Part shown: positions 7,532-14,495 of the stretch, piece by piece
Layout of the letters: each line of letters opens with the position of its first letter
Numbering within the stretch: the stretch's first letter is position 1
Source: CAIZQW01 sp964459675
Lineage (GTDB): Bacteria > Verrucomicrobiota > Kiritimatiellia > RFP12 > UBA1067
Length of the DNA: 14,772 nucleotides
NCBI GenBank assembly: GCA_964459675.1
Contig: CAYWNP010000064.1
Span: forward strand, 1-14,772
Direction: 5' to 3'
The notes under the pieces: generated by a model
The model's input: the letters and a program-made list of their open reading frames with translations, nothing else
What the model was told of the DNA's origin: nothing
Database searches by the model: none
Made by a program: the position numbers and the translations under genes

Positions 7532-7560
7532 TTGCCAATTCAAAATAAATATGATATTTC
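7532..7560 (+). promoter_or_regulatory. Candidate promoter of dprA-topA
   Basis: TTGCCA (7532-7537) is followed after 17 bases by TATTTC (7555-7560). The -35 is good, the -10 matches only three of six, though the area is AT-rich. It is the best candidate in the 210-bp divergent spacer between rpsT and dprA. Apart from the rpsT promoter on the other strand, I see nothing else in this spacer. Confidence 0.3.
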
Positions 7561-7622
7561 CTTAAATTCTTTTGAGCGCTGAGGCATAGCGCATCCACTT
7601 ATTTTTAGAGGAAAAGGAAAGC

Positions 7623-8759
7623 GTGACGGAACGAGAAGCATTGATAGCGTTTAACCGGGTTCAAGGACTCGGCCCTGTGACGGCGCGTCAGATTATTGAA
7701 GCGTTGGGGTCGCTGGTGGCTGTCTTTGAGACCTCGGCAGAGCGATTGATGGAGATTCCAGGGATTGGCAGTGAACGTGCGCTTTTGCTGACTCGCGAAT
7801 TGAAGGAGGTTTCAGCCGAAGAGGAGCTGGAGCGGGCTTCAAAGACGGGTGTCAAGATTATCACGTGGGATGATGAAGGCTATCCGGCCTTGTTGAAGGA
7901 GATCGCCGATCCGCCGCTGGTTCTCTATGTAGCAGGTGAGGTTGCGGCGTTGGATACCCCTGGAATTGCGATTGTGGGGACCCGCCATCCGACAATGTAT
8001 GGACGTGAAACTGCGCAACGTTTCGCCTATCAGCTTGCAGGGGCGGGGTATACCATTACCAGTGGCCTTGCTGAAGGGGTGGACTCGGAGGCGCATGCAG
8101 GAGCTTTAAAGGCAAAGGGGAGGACAATCGCTGTATTGGGTGGTGCTTTGGACTGTCTTTATCCAAAGTCAAACACGACCTTGGCCCGTGAGATTGCGAC
8201 TCAAGGGGGGGCGGTTGTCTCAGAGTATCCGTTTGGTCGTCAACCCGATCGGCAGACCTTTCCGATGCGGAACCGCATTGTGAGTGGGCTCTCAAAAGGG
8301 GTATTGGTTGTCGAGGCTCCGGTGAACAGTGGTACATTGATTACGGCACGACAGGGGATGGAACAGAATCGCTCGGTGATGGTCATCCCTGGGCGAATTG
8401 ACTCCAAGGCCTCTCAAGGGTGTCATGCACTGTTGAAGCAGGGAGCCTGCTTGGTGACCTCGCCGGAAGAGGTTATTGAAGAGGTTCAGGATTTGTTTAT
8501 TGGAAAGAGTGCGCGCATCTCCTCAGAACTCGCCCAACCCTTGAAAAAGGTGGCGTTGAAAGAGGTGCGTCCAGCGCCAGTATTGGTCGCCGAAGAACGT
8601 TCAGTGATGGCGAATATCGAAGATGAGGGAACCCTGATTGATGTGATCATCCGTCAATCGGGACTTCCTGCTGGGCGTGTGAATGCGCTACTTGTGAGTT
8701 TGCAGATTAAAAGGCTTGTGAAGTTGATGCCAGGTGGCGTGGTCATGCGGGCATCCTAA
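7623..8759 (+). CDS. dprA: DNA-processing protein DprA (Smf)
   Basis: DprA binds incoming single-stranded DNA during natural transformation and loads RecA; it is widespread also in bacteria with no known competence. The 378 residues show the three usual parts. An N-terminal helix-hairpin-helix/SAM-like region (about 1-70) contains IPGIGSERA. The Rossmann core carries IVGTR at 117-121, SGLAEGVDSEAH at 147-158, FPMRNRIVSGLS at 213-224 and SGTLITA at 236-242. A C-terminal winged helix spans about 310-378, after a variable linker. It uses a GTG start at 7623, with AAAGGAAA just upstream. It is 41 bp ahead of topA on the same strand, an arrangement also known from Firmicutes (smf-topA), so co-transcription is likely. 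Confidence 0.94.
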   Translation: MTEREALIAFNRVQGLGPVTARQIIEALGSLVAVFETSAERLMEIPGIGSERALLLTRELKEVSAEEELERASKTGVKIITWDDEGYPALLKEIADPPLVLYVAGEVAALDTPGIAIVGTRHPTMYGRETAQRFAYQLAGAGYTITSGLAEGVDSEAHAGALKAKGRTIAVLGGALDCLYPKSNTTLAREIATQGGAVVSEYPFGRQPDRQTFPMRNRIVSGLSKGVLVVEAPVNSGTLITARQGMEQNRSVMVIPGRIDSKASQGCHALLKQGACLVTSPEEVIEEVQDLFIGKSARISSELAQPLKKVALKEVRPAPVLVAEERSVMANIEDEGTLIDVIIRQSGLPAGRVNALLVSLQIKRLVKLMPGGVVMRAS

Positions 8760-8800
8760 AGAATCACAGACCTGTTGTTTTTAAGAAAGGAAGAGAAGAA

Positions 8801-11326
8801 ATGGGAAAGAAGCTTGTCATTGTTGAGTCGCCCGCGAAGGCGAAGACAATCGGAAAAATTTTAGGTTCTGACTATGTGGTCAAGTCGTCCGTGGGGCACA
8901 TCCGCGACTTGCCAGAACGTACATTGGGCGTTGATATTGAACATGGGTTTACTCCTAAGTATGTCGTCTCTTCAGATAAGACAAAGACGGTTGCAGAGCT
9001 CAAGAAGGCCGCGAAGACGGCGGATGTCATCTATCTGGCACCCGATCCTGACCGTGAAGGAGAGGCCATTGCTTGGCATTTGAAGGAGACGTTGTTGGGC
9101 GAGGCAAAGGAGACGCCTTTCTATCGTGTTCAATACAATGAAATCACGTCTCGGGCGGTCAAGGCAGCCTTTGATAATCCCGGCGTGATTGATATGAATC
9201 GGGTCAATGCCCAGCAGGCTCGTCGCGTCTTGGATCGGATTGTGGGCTATAAAGTCAGTCCGATGCTCTGGAGTCGCATCAAGCGCGGTTTAAGTGCGGG
9301 CCGCGTACAGTCCGTAGCCTTGCGCTTAGTCTCAGAACGTGAGCGCGAGATTCAGGCTTTCAAAATTGAAGAATACTGGGTTATGGGAGCTAATGTTTCC
9401 CGTCAGACCCCGCCGAAAGATCCCTTTTCAATTAAGCTGGTGAAGATTGATGGCGAGAAGCCGGCCATCAACTCGGAAGGCGCTGCCCGTGCACTGCTTT
9501 CGGAGATCGAGGGAAGCCGGATGTCCGTCAAGGATGTCCGCATCCGCGAGACCTCCCGCAGGCCTTTGCCTCCCTTCATCACCTCGACGCTTCAGCAGGC
9601 GGCCTCTAGTTTTTGTGGGTTTTCACCCAATCGCACGATGAGTCTGGCACAGAAGCTCTACGAAGGTATCGAGATCGGCAACGCTGGCGCAGTGGGTCTG
9701 ATCACCTATATGCGTACGGATTCGTTCAATATCGCGCGTGACGCTCAGGCCTCCGCGAAGGATTTTATTACGTCCTCTTATGGTTCCGAATACTATCCGG
9801 AAACCCCGAATTTCTACAAGAGCCGTAGCAATGCGCAGGAGGCCCATGAGGCGATCCGTCCAACGGATATTCTGCGCACGCCTGAAAGCTTGAAAGGGGT
9901 TCTGGACGCACAGTCCCTTAAGCTGTATGACTTGATCTGGAAACGTTTTGTTGCCAGCCAGATGTCTGCTGCAAAACTCCAGCAGAAGACGGTTGAGATT
10001 CAACCCAGCAAAGAGGGGCTCTCCCATGTCTATACATTCTTTGCCTCGGCTTCTGAGGTGTTGTTCGATGGCTTCCTGAAGGTGATGGCCATCAATATCC
10101 ATAAGAAAAAAGAGGATGATGAGGATGAGGAAGTTGAAGAGGTTGACCATCTTCCGCCATTGGCGACGGGCGACCTGCTCGATGTTCTCAACTGGTTAAG
10201 TGACCGCAAAGAGACCAAGCCCCCTGCACGGTATAGTGAAGCTTCGCTCATCCGGGCGCTCGAAGCGAATGGCGTGGGACGTCCCTCGACGTATGCGGCC
10301 ATCATCGAAACATTGAATTCACGCGAATACACGACCCGCGAGAAGCGTCAGTTGACACCCACCGAGTTAGGGTTGAAGGTGAATGATCTCCTCGTAGCGA
10401 AACTCGATTCTCTGTTTAATGTCGGCTTCACCGCCGCGATGGAAGAGGAGTTGGATCGCGTTGAGGAGGGGCGTACGGAGTGGACCCAGATGATGGCTGA
10501 TTTCTATCAGCGTTTCTCAACGTGGATGGAGTTGGCCAAGGAACCGCCAGCAGAAATGGCAAAGGTTGAGGGAGTCATGGCCCTGGTCAGCCTTATTAAG
10601 GAGTGGGGACCCGAAGTTCAACGTGGCAAACGTAAATACAGTGATGCGCGCTTTGTCACCTCGATCGTTGAGCAGATTGAAACCAAGGAGAAGCCGATTA
10701 CCGATAAGCAGGTTGAGGCACTCGTGAAGATTGCGATGCGTTACCGTTCGCAGATCCCCGATCTCGATGCTCAGCTGATGGCACTCGGGTACAATGATTT
10801 GGTCGTTTCTGATCAGTCCATGGCCACGACAGAGTCTTCCATGACACGTTTTGATCTGCTGTCCCAGGTGAAGCTCTCTGAATCGCAAACCGAGTTTGTG
10901 GAGTCGCTACGGAGTCAGATGATGAATGGCCGTAAACTCAGCGACAAACAGATGGCGGCGCTGGAGCGTATTATTATTCAAAATGCGTCACAGTTTAAAG
11001 ATTTTCAAGCGGTCACTGAGCAATTAGGCCTCTCTGCTGAACAAGCAAAACCCGAACAGGACAATGAAAGTCCACTTCTCTTAGAGATGCTCGGACAGGT
11101 CACGGAGTGGCAAGAACCCGTGAAACGTGGCAAGTTGGTCTTCAACGACAAGGACTTCTATGATAGTCTCGCAGGCCAGTTTGCGCGCCAGCAATCGCTG
11201 ACCTTCCGTCAGCGCGCGGCGATGAAGCGTCTGGTCTTCCGCTACAAGGGGCAGATCCCGAAGTTTGAAGACTATGCTGAACAGTTGGGTTTGAATAAGA
11301 AGGCGACGGATAAGAAGGACGAATAG
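8801..11326 (+). CDS. topA: DNA topoisomerase I with an atypical three-repeat C-terminus
   Basis: This type IA topoisomerase relaxes negative supercoils through a covalent 5'-phosphotyrosine. Of 841 residues, about 1-580 are canonical. The TOPRIM domain opens KLVIVESPAKAKTI with Glu8, and DPDREGE is at 82-88. The active-site Tyr303 lies in ITYMRTDSF, and the NGVGRPSTYA motif follows domain II. An acidic patch (EDDEDEEVEEVD) lies at about 434-446. The C-terminus lacks the CxxC zinc ribbons of E. coli TopA. It instead has three related ~65-70-residue units at about 596-666, 684-743 and 761-832. Each has a hydrophobic start, SLxxQ- or SIVEQ-like helix, then a [LI][ST]xKQ-type helix, and ends xxLG[YL]. 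Units 1 and 3 also share EWxxxVxRGK. The ATG at 8801 has AAGGAAGAG upstream. No clear terminator follows. Confidence 0.95.
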   Translation: MGKKLVIVESPAKAKTIGKILGSDYVVKSSVGHIRDLPERTLGVDIEHGFTPKYVVSSDKTKTVAELKKAAKTADVIYLAPDPDREGEAIAWHLKETLLGEAKETPFYRVQYNEITSRAVKAAFDNPGVIDMNRVNAQQARRVLDRIVGYKVSPMLWSRIKRGLSAGRVQSVALRLVSEREREIQAFKIEEYWVMGANVSRQTPPKDPFSIKLVKIDGEKPAINSEGAARALLSEIEGSRMSVKDVRIRETSRRPLPPFITSTLQQAASSFCGFSPNRTMSLAQKLYEGIEIGNAGAVGLITYMRTDSFNIARDAQASAKDFITSSYGSEYYPETPNFYKSRSNAQEAHEAIRPTDILRTPESLKGVLDAQSLKLYDLIWKRFVASQMSAAKLQQKTVEIQPSKEGLSHVYTFFASASEVLFDGFLKVMAINIHKKKEDDEDEEVEEVDHLPPLATGDLLDVLNWLSDRKETKPPARYSEASLIRALEANGVGRPSTYAAIIETLNSREYTTREKRQLTPTELGLKVNDLLVAKLDSLFNVGFTAAMEEELDRVEEGRTEWTQMMADFYQRFSTWMELAKEPPAEMAKVEGVMALVSLIKEWGPEVQRGKRKYSDARFVTSIVEQIETKEKPITDKQVEALVKIAMRYRSQIPDLDAQLMALGYNDLVVSDQSMATTESSMTRFDLLSQVKLSESQTEFVESLRSQMMNGRKLSDKQMAALERIIIQNASQFKDFQAVTEQLGLSAEQAKPEQDNESPLLLEMLGQVTEWQEPVKRGKLVFNDKDFYDSLAGQFARQQSLTFRQRAAMKRLVFRYKGQIPKFEDYAEQLGLNKKATDKKDE

Positions 11327-11327
11327 A

Positions 11328-11360
11328 CAGTGGCAGTCGGCAGTACCAGTTGGCAGTTAA
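11328..11360 (+). repeat. Degenerate CAGT-based short tandem repeat
   Basis: CAGT occurs at 11328, 11334, 11341, 11347 and 11354, with alternating six- and seven-base periods (CAGTGG, CAGTCGG, CAGTAC, CAGTTGG, CAGT). It begins just two bases after the topA stop. No coding or terminator function is evident. Confidence 0.55.
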
Positions 11361-11395
11361 TTCCCCAGGAATAAACGAATGTGTAACTGTATCGC

Positions 11396-11460
11396 ACGAA
11401 GCCACTAAGCCACAAAGAAGAGAAAAACTTAATATTCTTATAATCTTAGTGTCTTTGTAG
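11396..11460. repeat. Imperfect inverted repeat built from CACTAAG and ACAAAGA units
   Basis: CACTAAG at 11403-11409 is repeated inverted as CTTAGTG at 11445-11451. ACAAAGA at 11412-11418 is repeated inverted as TCTTTGT at 11452-11458. The two pairs interleave rather than nest, so this looks like two opposed copies of a short intergenic repeat unit rather than a simple hairpin. Similar ACAAAGACACTAAG-type repeats are scattered in many environmental genomes. No T-tract follows. Confidence 0.5.
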
Positions 11461-11476
11461 TCCGGTAGTTGCACTT

Positions 11477-11512
11477 CAATAAGGCAATAAGGCAATCACG
11501 CAATAAGGCAAT
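11477..11512 (+). repeat. 8-bp tandem repeat CAATAAGG, 4.5 copies
   Basis: CAATAAGG is present at 11477, 11485 and 11501, with the variant CAATCACG at 11493 and a partial CAAT at 11509. It sits 19 bp before the Shine-Dalgarno of the RdgC-like gene. Eight-base unit length is too short for a CRISPR. With the two preceding repeats it fills most of the 214-bp spacer after topA, in which I find no gene. Confidence 0.75.
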
Positions 11513-11540
11513 TCTTCCGAAGTTATAGCTAAGGAGTCGT

Positions 11541-12555
11541 ATGGGTTTTGAATCAGGCAATGTCAGTTTCCGTCTCTTCTATTTGACGCAACAGNNNNNN
11601 NNNNNNNNNNNNNNNNNNNNNNNNNNNNNNNNNNNNNNNNNNNNNNNNNNNNNNNNNNNNNNNNNNNNNNNNNNNNNNNNNNNNNNNNNNNNNNCCCGCC
11701 TCTTTACTGCGCGCGTATCAGAAGCTTGAAGAGGATATCGAGATGAAGGCGCGTGGCGTGGAGAACCTCTCACGGAAGGCCAAGGCAGAGGTGAAGGCAC
11801 GTGTGATCGCGATGCTTCAGCCCAAGATGCCTCCGACCTTACAGAGCATTCCGACCGTGCTTGATTTTCGTAATGATCTTTTGATCGCAGGCGCACTGAA
11901 TGACCAACAGATTGATGCCTTTGTCCTTTATGCTAAAGAGACACTCGACTCGATGCCGATCCTGCTGACCGCCGAGACCGCTGCGATGCGCCGGAAACAG
12001 GTGAATGCCAAGGATCTCGATCCTGTGATGTTCACGCCTGATGATACGATTGATCCGCCGATTGAAGGTACGCTGGGCATGGATTTCATGACCTGGCTCT
12101 GGTTTGCCTGGGAGAAGGAGGGCGGTGTCTATCATCTGCCAGACGGACGCGAATTCGGTATCATGCTGGAAGGTCCAGTCACCTTCTTCCGTGAAGGCCA
12201 GGGCGCCCACGAAGTCGCGTTACGCAAAGGACTCCCGCTCAACAGTCGTGAGGCTGGAACCGCCTTAGTTTGCGGTAAAAAGCTGAAGCGTGCCAAAGTC
12301 ACTTTAGCCCATGCTGGTGCGTCTTATACGGCAAATATGGATTCAGATTTTGCCTTCCGCGGACTCAAGTTACCCAAGGGTGAGCAAGTGGAAGACACTG
12401 GCAAGATTGAAGAACGTATGATGTTCATCGAGTTCTTCTGGAGCGCCTGGCTTCACCTCTTTGACACCTTCCTCGACCTCCGCACAGATCCCCGCAAGTG
12501 GCAGAAAACACTCGCCAACATGCGCGACTGGGTGGGCGTACTGGCCACGAAATAG
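11541..12555 (+). CDS. RdgC-like recombination-associated protein, interrupted by assembly gap
   Basis: An N-terminal piece (MGFESGNVSFRLFYLTQQ) starts at an ATG with AAGGAG at 11531-11536 and runs into the 100-N gap. After the gap an open frame from 11695 (PASLLRAYQKLEEDIEMKAR) continues to the TAG at 12555. The frames differ across the gap, but a 100-N run is normally a placeholder of arbitrary length, so this is one gene with missing sequence. The C-terminal part has features I associate with RdgC. These are a basic helix (RKAKAEVKARVIAML), a strand region around VLDFRNDLLIAG, a segment like SMPILLTAETAAMRR, and DFMTWLWFAWEKE, resembling the REFLTWLW motif. RdgC is a ring-forming DNA-binding protein that restrains RecA. 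The match is from memory and moderate. The gene follows topA and precedes a toxin-antitoxin locus. Confidence 0.6.
11595..11694. other. Assembly gap (100 N)
   Basis: One hundred consecutive N's interrupt the RdgC-like gene about 18 codons after its start. The round number suggests a scaffolding placeholder, so true distances across it are unknown. Confidence 0.98.
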
Positions 12556-12632
12556 ACCTTTATGTAAAGCAAGCTGCCTGCAAATTAAGATTTAGACCAT
12601 ACTCGCTTAGTTGAAATTAAAATAACTTACGA

Positions 12633-12649
12633 TTAACCTTGAAGGTAAA
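12633..12649. promoter_or_regulatory. Palindrome upstream of higB, candidate HigA operator
   Basis: ACCTT-G-AAGGT (12636-12646) is a perfect palindrome about a central G; allowing one mismatch the arms extend outward to TT/AA (12633-12649). It contains the AAGG that serves the short leader ORF and lies 17 bases downstream of a TTGAAA (12611-12616) that could be a -35. HigA-type antitoxins usually repress their own operon through palindromes at the promoter. Function here is inferred. The rest of the 12556-12680 spacer shows no gene other than the leader. Confidence 0.4.
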
Positions 12650-12651
12650 TC

Positions 12652-12684
12652 ATGAATATGGTAAAAAAGAACCATCTTAAATGA
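12652..12684 (+). CDS. Possible 10-residue leader peptide coupled to higB
   Basis: ATG at 12652 opens MNMVKKNHLK and stops at TGA 12682-12684, which overlaps the higB ATG as ATGA. AAGGT five bases upstream is the only good Shine-Dalgarno in this spacer; higB itself has none at normal spacing and cannot start further upstream because TAA immediately precedes its ATG in frame. The peptide may simply deliver ribosomes to higB. The sequence is lysine-rich but too short for family assignment. Confidence 0.35.
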   Translation: MNMVKKNHLK

Positions 12685-12992
12685 AATGGGACTTTTCAGA
12701 CCGACATCTGCAGGAGCTCTATGAAAAGGGGCGAAGCAAAAAGTTTAGATTCATCGACAAGGCTTTGGCTAAAAGATTTGTCGAGCGTGTTGGTCGGATT
12801 GATGCGGCGGTAACGATCTATGATTTGAGGGAACCTCCCTCAATGAACTTCGAAGCGTTAAAAGGTTATGAAAGTCGATTTTCTATACGTCTGGATGCCA
12901 AGCATCGCTTGGAATTTGAGATCGATTTTGAGAACGACGAGAAAACGGTAGGTTTCGTTCGGATTGTAACTGTCAGCAAGCATTACGCATGA
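12681..12992 (+). CDS. higB: HigB-like toxin (RelE/ParE superfamily mRNA interferase)
   Basis: The protein has 103 residues. HigB toxins bind the ribosome and cleave translated mRNA. Here, FIDKALAKRFVERVGRIDAAVTIYDLREPP corresponds in pattern to the two-helix region of HigB ending in LxxPP. EALKGYESRFSIRLDAKHRLEFEI matches the conserved LxGxxxGxYSIRINxQYRIxF strand region, keeping the basic residues Arg and His expected around the active site. The C-terminus reads VTVSKHYA. It overlaps the ATG at 12989 of the next gene by four bases (ATGA). The toxin-first order is typical of higBA. Gene order, overlap and fold pattern together make the call strong. Confidence 0.85.
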   Translation: MKWDFSDRHLQELYEKGRSKKFRFIDKALAKRFVERVGRIDAAVTIYDLREPPSMNFEALKGYESRFSIRLDAKHRLEFEIDFENDEKTVGFVRIVTVSKHYA

Positions 12993-13000
12993 GGTGGAGT

Positions 13001-14083
13001 ATGGGCCAGTATAAATCATTTATAAATGTGGGGCCGGGAGATTCAATCCGTGAGGAGTTAGAGCATTACGGATGGGAGCAGAAGGATTTGGCCGATATCA
13101 TGGGCATGACGGAAAAGCACATCAGTCAACTGGTGCGCAATAAGGTTCCTGTCACGTATGAGACGGCCTGCATGTTATCCAAGGTATTCAAGCAGTCGCC
13201 CCAGTTTTGGCTGAATTTGGATGCCAACTATAGGCAACGTTTGCAGGAGTCGGCAAAAGTCAAGGAAGCAGAGGCAAAAGCGTTGATCTATCGCTATATG
13301 CCGATTCGGGATTTACGGTTAGTCATGGATTTGCCCCGAAAGACAAATGAGCTGGTCGCGGCGATCAAGAAATTCTGGGGCATTGAAGAATTAGACTTTG
13401 GTTTTCTGGAGAAGCAAGCTGCCTGCTTCAGCAAGTCGGACGCCTACACGGGGTTTAATCCCTTTTATGCTTTAACATGGTTGAGGCTGGCGAAGAACAC
13501 ATTAACAGGCAAGCTGGCGGTTGGAAAATACAACCATTCAAGTTTGGAAGATTTGGCGCGGCGCCTTCCGGAGTTTACGGAGCTGGACAATGGTGTTCGC
13601 TGTTTCATCCAGGAATTGGCTCAATGTGGGGTGATCTTCCGTCAGGTGGATCACTTCCAGAAAACCTATACTGACGGGGCTTCGTTCTTCTCGGAAGGGC
13701 GTCCGGTCATTGTCTATACCGCCCGTCATGACCGCATAGACAACTTCTGGTTCACGATGGCGCATGAGCTGGGGCATATCCTGTTGCATGAGGATAATCA
13801 GGGTCAGGTTTTTATTGATTCGCTAGATCATCTCGACCTGACAAACAACCGCGAGAAGGAGGCCGACGATTTTGCCTCAAAAATGCTCAAGAATGCGGAG
13901 ATTCTGGCTGCTTTTAAAGGTGTACTGCGTCCTTCCAGTTCACGTGTCCAGGCAGTTGCTGAACAGTTGGGGCTCCATCCCGGCATCATTGCGGGCTGTC
14001 TCCAGCACCATAAGAAAGCGGCCTGGACCAGTTTTCATGAGTTCAAATCCGAAGTCCGTCCGTTGCTGGGTAAAGCCATTTAA
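13001..14083 (+). CDS. higA: HigA-type antitoxin with C-terminal ImmA/IrrE metallopeptidase domain
   Basis: The protein has 360 residues from ATG 13001. An N-terminal Xre/Cro helix-turn-helix of HigA type includes PGDSIREELEHYGWEQKDLA and ISQLVRNKVPVTYETACMLS, followed by SPQFWLNLDANYRQRL, the HigA hallmark. A helical linker of about 130 residues leads to a zinc-metallopeptidase domain with HELGH at 255-259 and EKEADDFAS from 285, whose Glu should supply the third ligand. ImmA/IrrE-type peptidases cleave phage-type repressors, so this antitoxin may be self- or partner-processing. The start at 13001 has GAGGTGG just upstream; 12989, overlapping the higB stop as ATGA, is an alternative adding MRWS. 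The protein should bind HigB and repress the operon. Confidence 0.85.
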   Translation: MGQYKSFINVGPGDSIREELEHYGWEQKDLADIMGMTEKHISQLVRNKVPVTYETACMLSKVFKQSPQFWLNLDANYRQRLQESAKVKEAEAKALIYRYMPIRDLRLVMDLPRKTNELVAAIKKFWGIEELDFGFLEKQAACFSKSDAYTGFNPFYALTWLRLAKNTLTGKLAVGKYNHSSLEDLARRLPEFTELDNGVRCFIQELAQCGVIFRQVDHFQKTYTDGASFFSEGRPVIVYTARHDRIDNFWFTMAHELGHILLHEDNQGQVFIDSLDHLDLTNNREKEADDFASKMLKNAEILAAFKGVLRPSSSRVQAVAEQLGLHPGIIAGCLQHHKKAAWTSFHEFKSEVRPLLGKAI

Positions 14084-14121
14084 ACGAAGTAAACGGACTC
14101 TGACGCAAATGGAACGTTGAC

Positions 14122-14295
14122 ATGATCAAGAAACAGAAATTGGAACTGACATGGATCGGCAAGGACGAGCAGCCGGTGCTGGAACCGCGCATCCTGATTG
14201 AGGATCCGACCAAAAGCTACGGCGACGCGTTAGTACTTGATTTAATGGTTCATAAATGGCTCAAATGGCTTGTCGCAACTCCATTCGGAGTATGA
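14122..14295 (+). pseudogene. 5' remnant of a type III-like DNA methyltransferase (mod) gene
   Basis: The ATG at 14122 opens a 57-residue frame ending at TGA 14293-14295. Its first 35 residues (KLELTWIGKD, then EPRILIEDPTKSYGD) closely resemble the start of site-specific adenine DNA methyltransferases of the type III-like group, which normally run several hundred residues. After about 14226 the frame gives ALVLDLMVHKW and stops, with no resemblance to the family. No DPPY or FxGxG-type motif follows. GGAA lies upstream at a workable distance. The rest of the gene has been deleted or lost to an assembly misjoin. It is directly upstream of the start of the cognate-type restriction gene. The identification rests on remembered family N-termini. 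Confidence 0.65.
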
Positions 14296-14495
14296 CGCAT
14301 TTATGACTCTTTTGACTCACAAGAAAAAATGAAGTTACTGATTCTCTTCCGACTAACTCACGGAATCTTCCGATGACTAATCTCGCTTTCATCGTTTTTC
14401 ATAGCTAAAAAAGCTGAAAAGGGGATTGCAACATTCATTCACATCTGGTTTACTATAACAACCTTCTGAATGATCATTAACACCCAAAGGTTACT
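14227..14495. other. Non-coding junction between mod remnant and restriction gene
   Basis: About 270 bp without a credible gene. A near-direct repeat TCTTCCGACTAA / TCTTCCGATGACTAA lies near 14345-14382. AGCTAAAAAAGCT forms a small hairpin at 14403-14415. AATGATCATT (14469-14478) is a ten-base palindrome close to the next start. TTGCAA (14426-14431) and TTTACT (14449-14454), 17 bases apart, are a weak possible promoter. No transposase, IS end or tRNA is visible, though the break in mod lies at its left edge. Confidence 0.4.

Noticed and set aside
7413..7622. tRNA or small RNA gene between rpsT and dprA
   Set aside because: No cloverleaf-compatible arms or GTTCRANYC-type T-loop; the region is AT-rich promoter sequence.
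9623..10150. Open frame of 175 codons antisense within topA
   Set aside because: It lies wholly inside conserved TopA coding sequence and its composition is that of a reverse-complement shadow.
11477..11512. CAATAAGG array as a CRISPR
   Set aside because: The unit is 8 bp with no spacers and no cas genes are visible.
14227..14495. Insertion sequence or integrase remnant at the mod break
   Set aside because: No transposase-like frame, terminal inverted repeats or target duplication could be found; small repeats here are too short.
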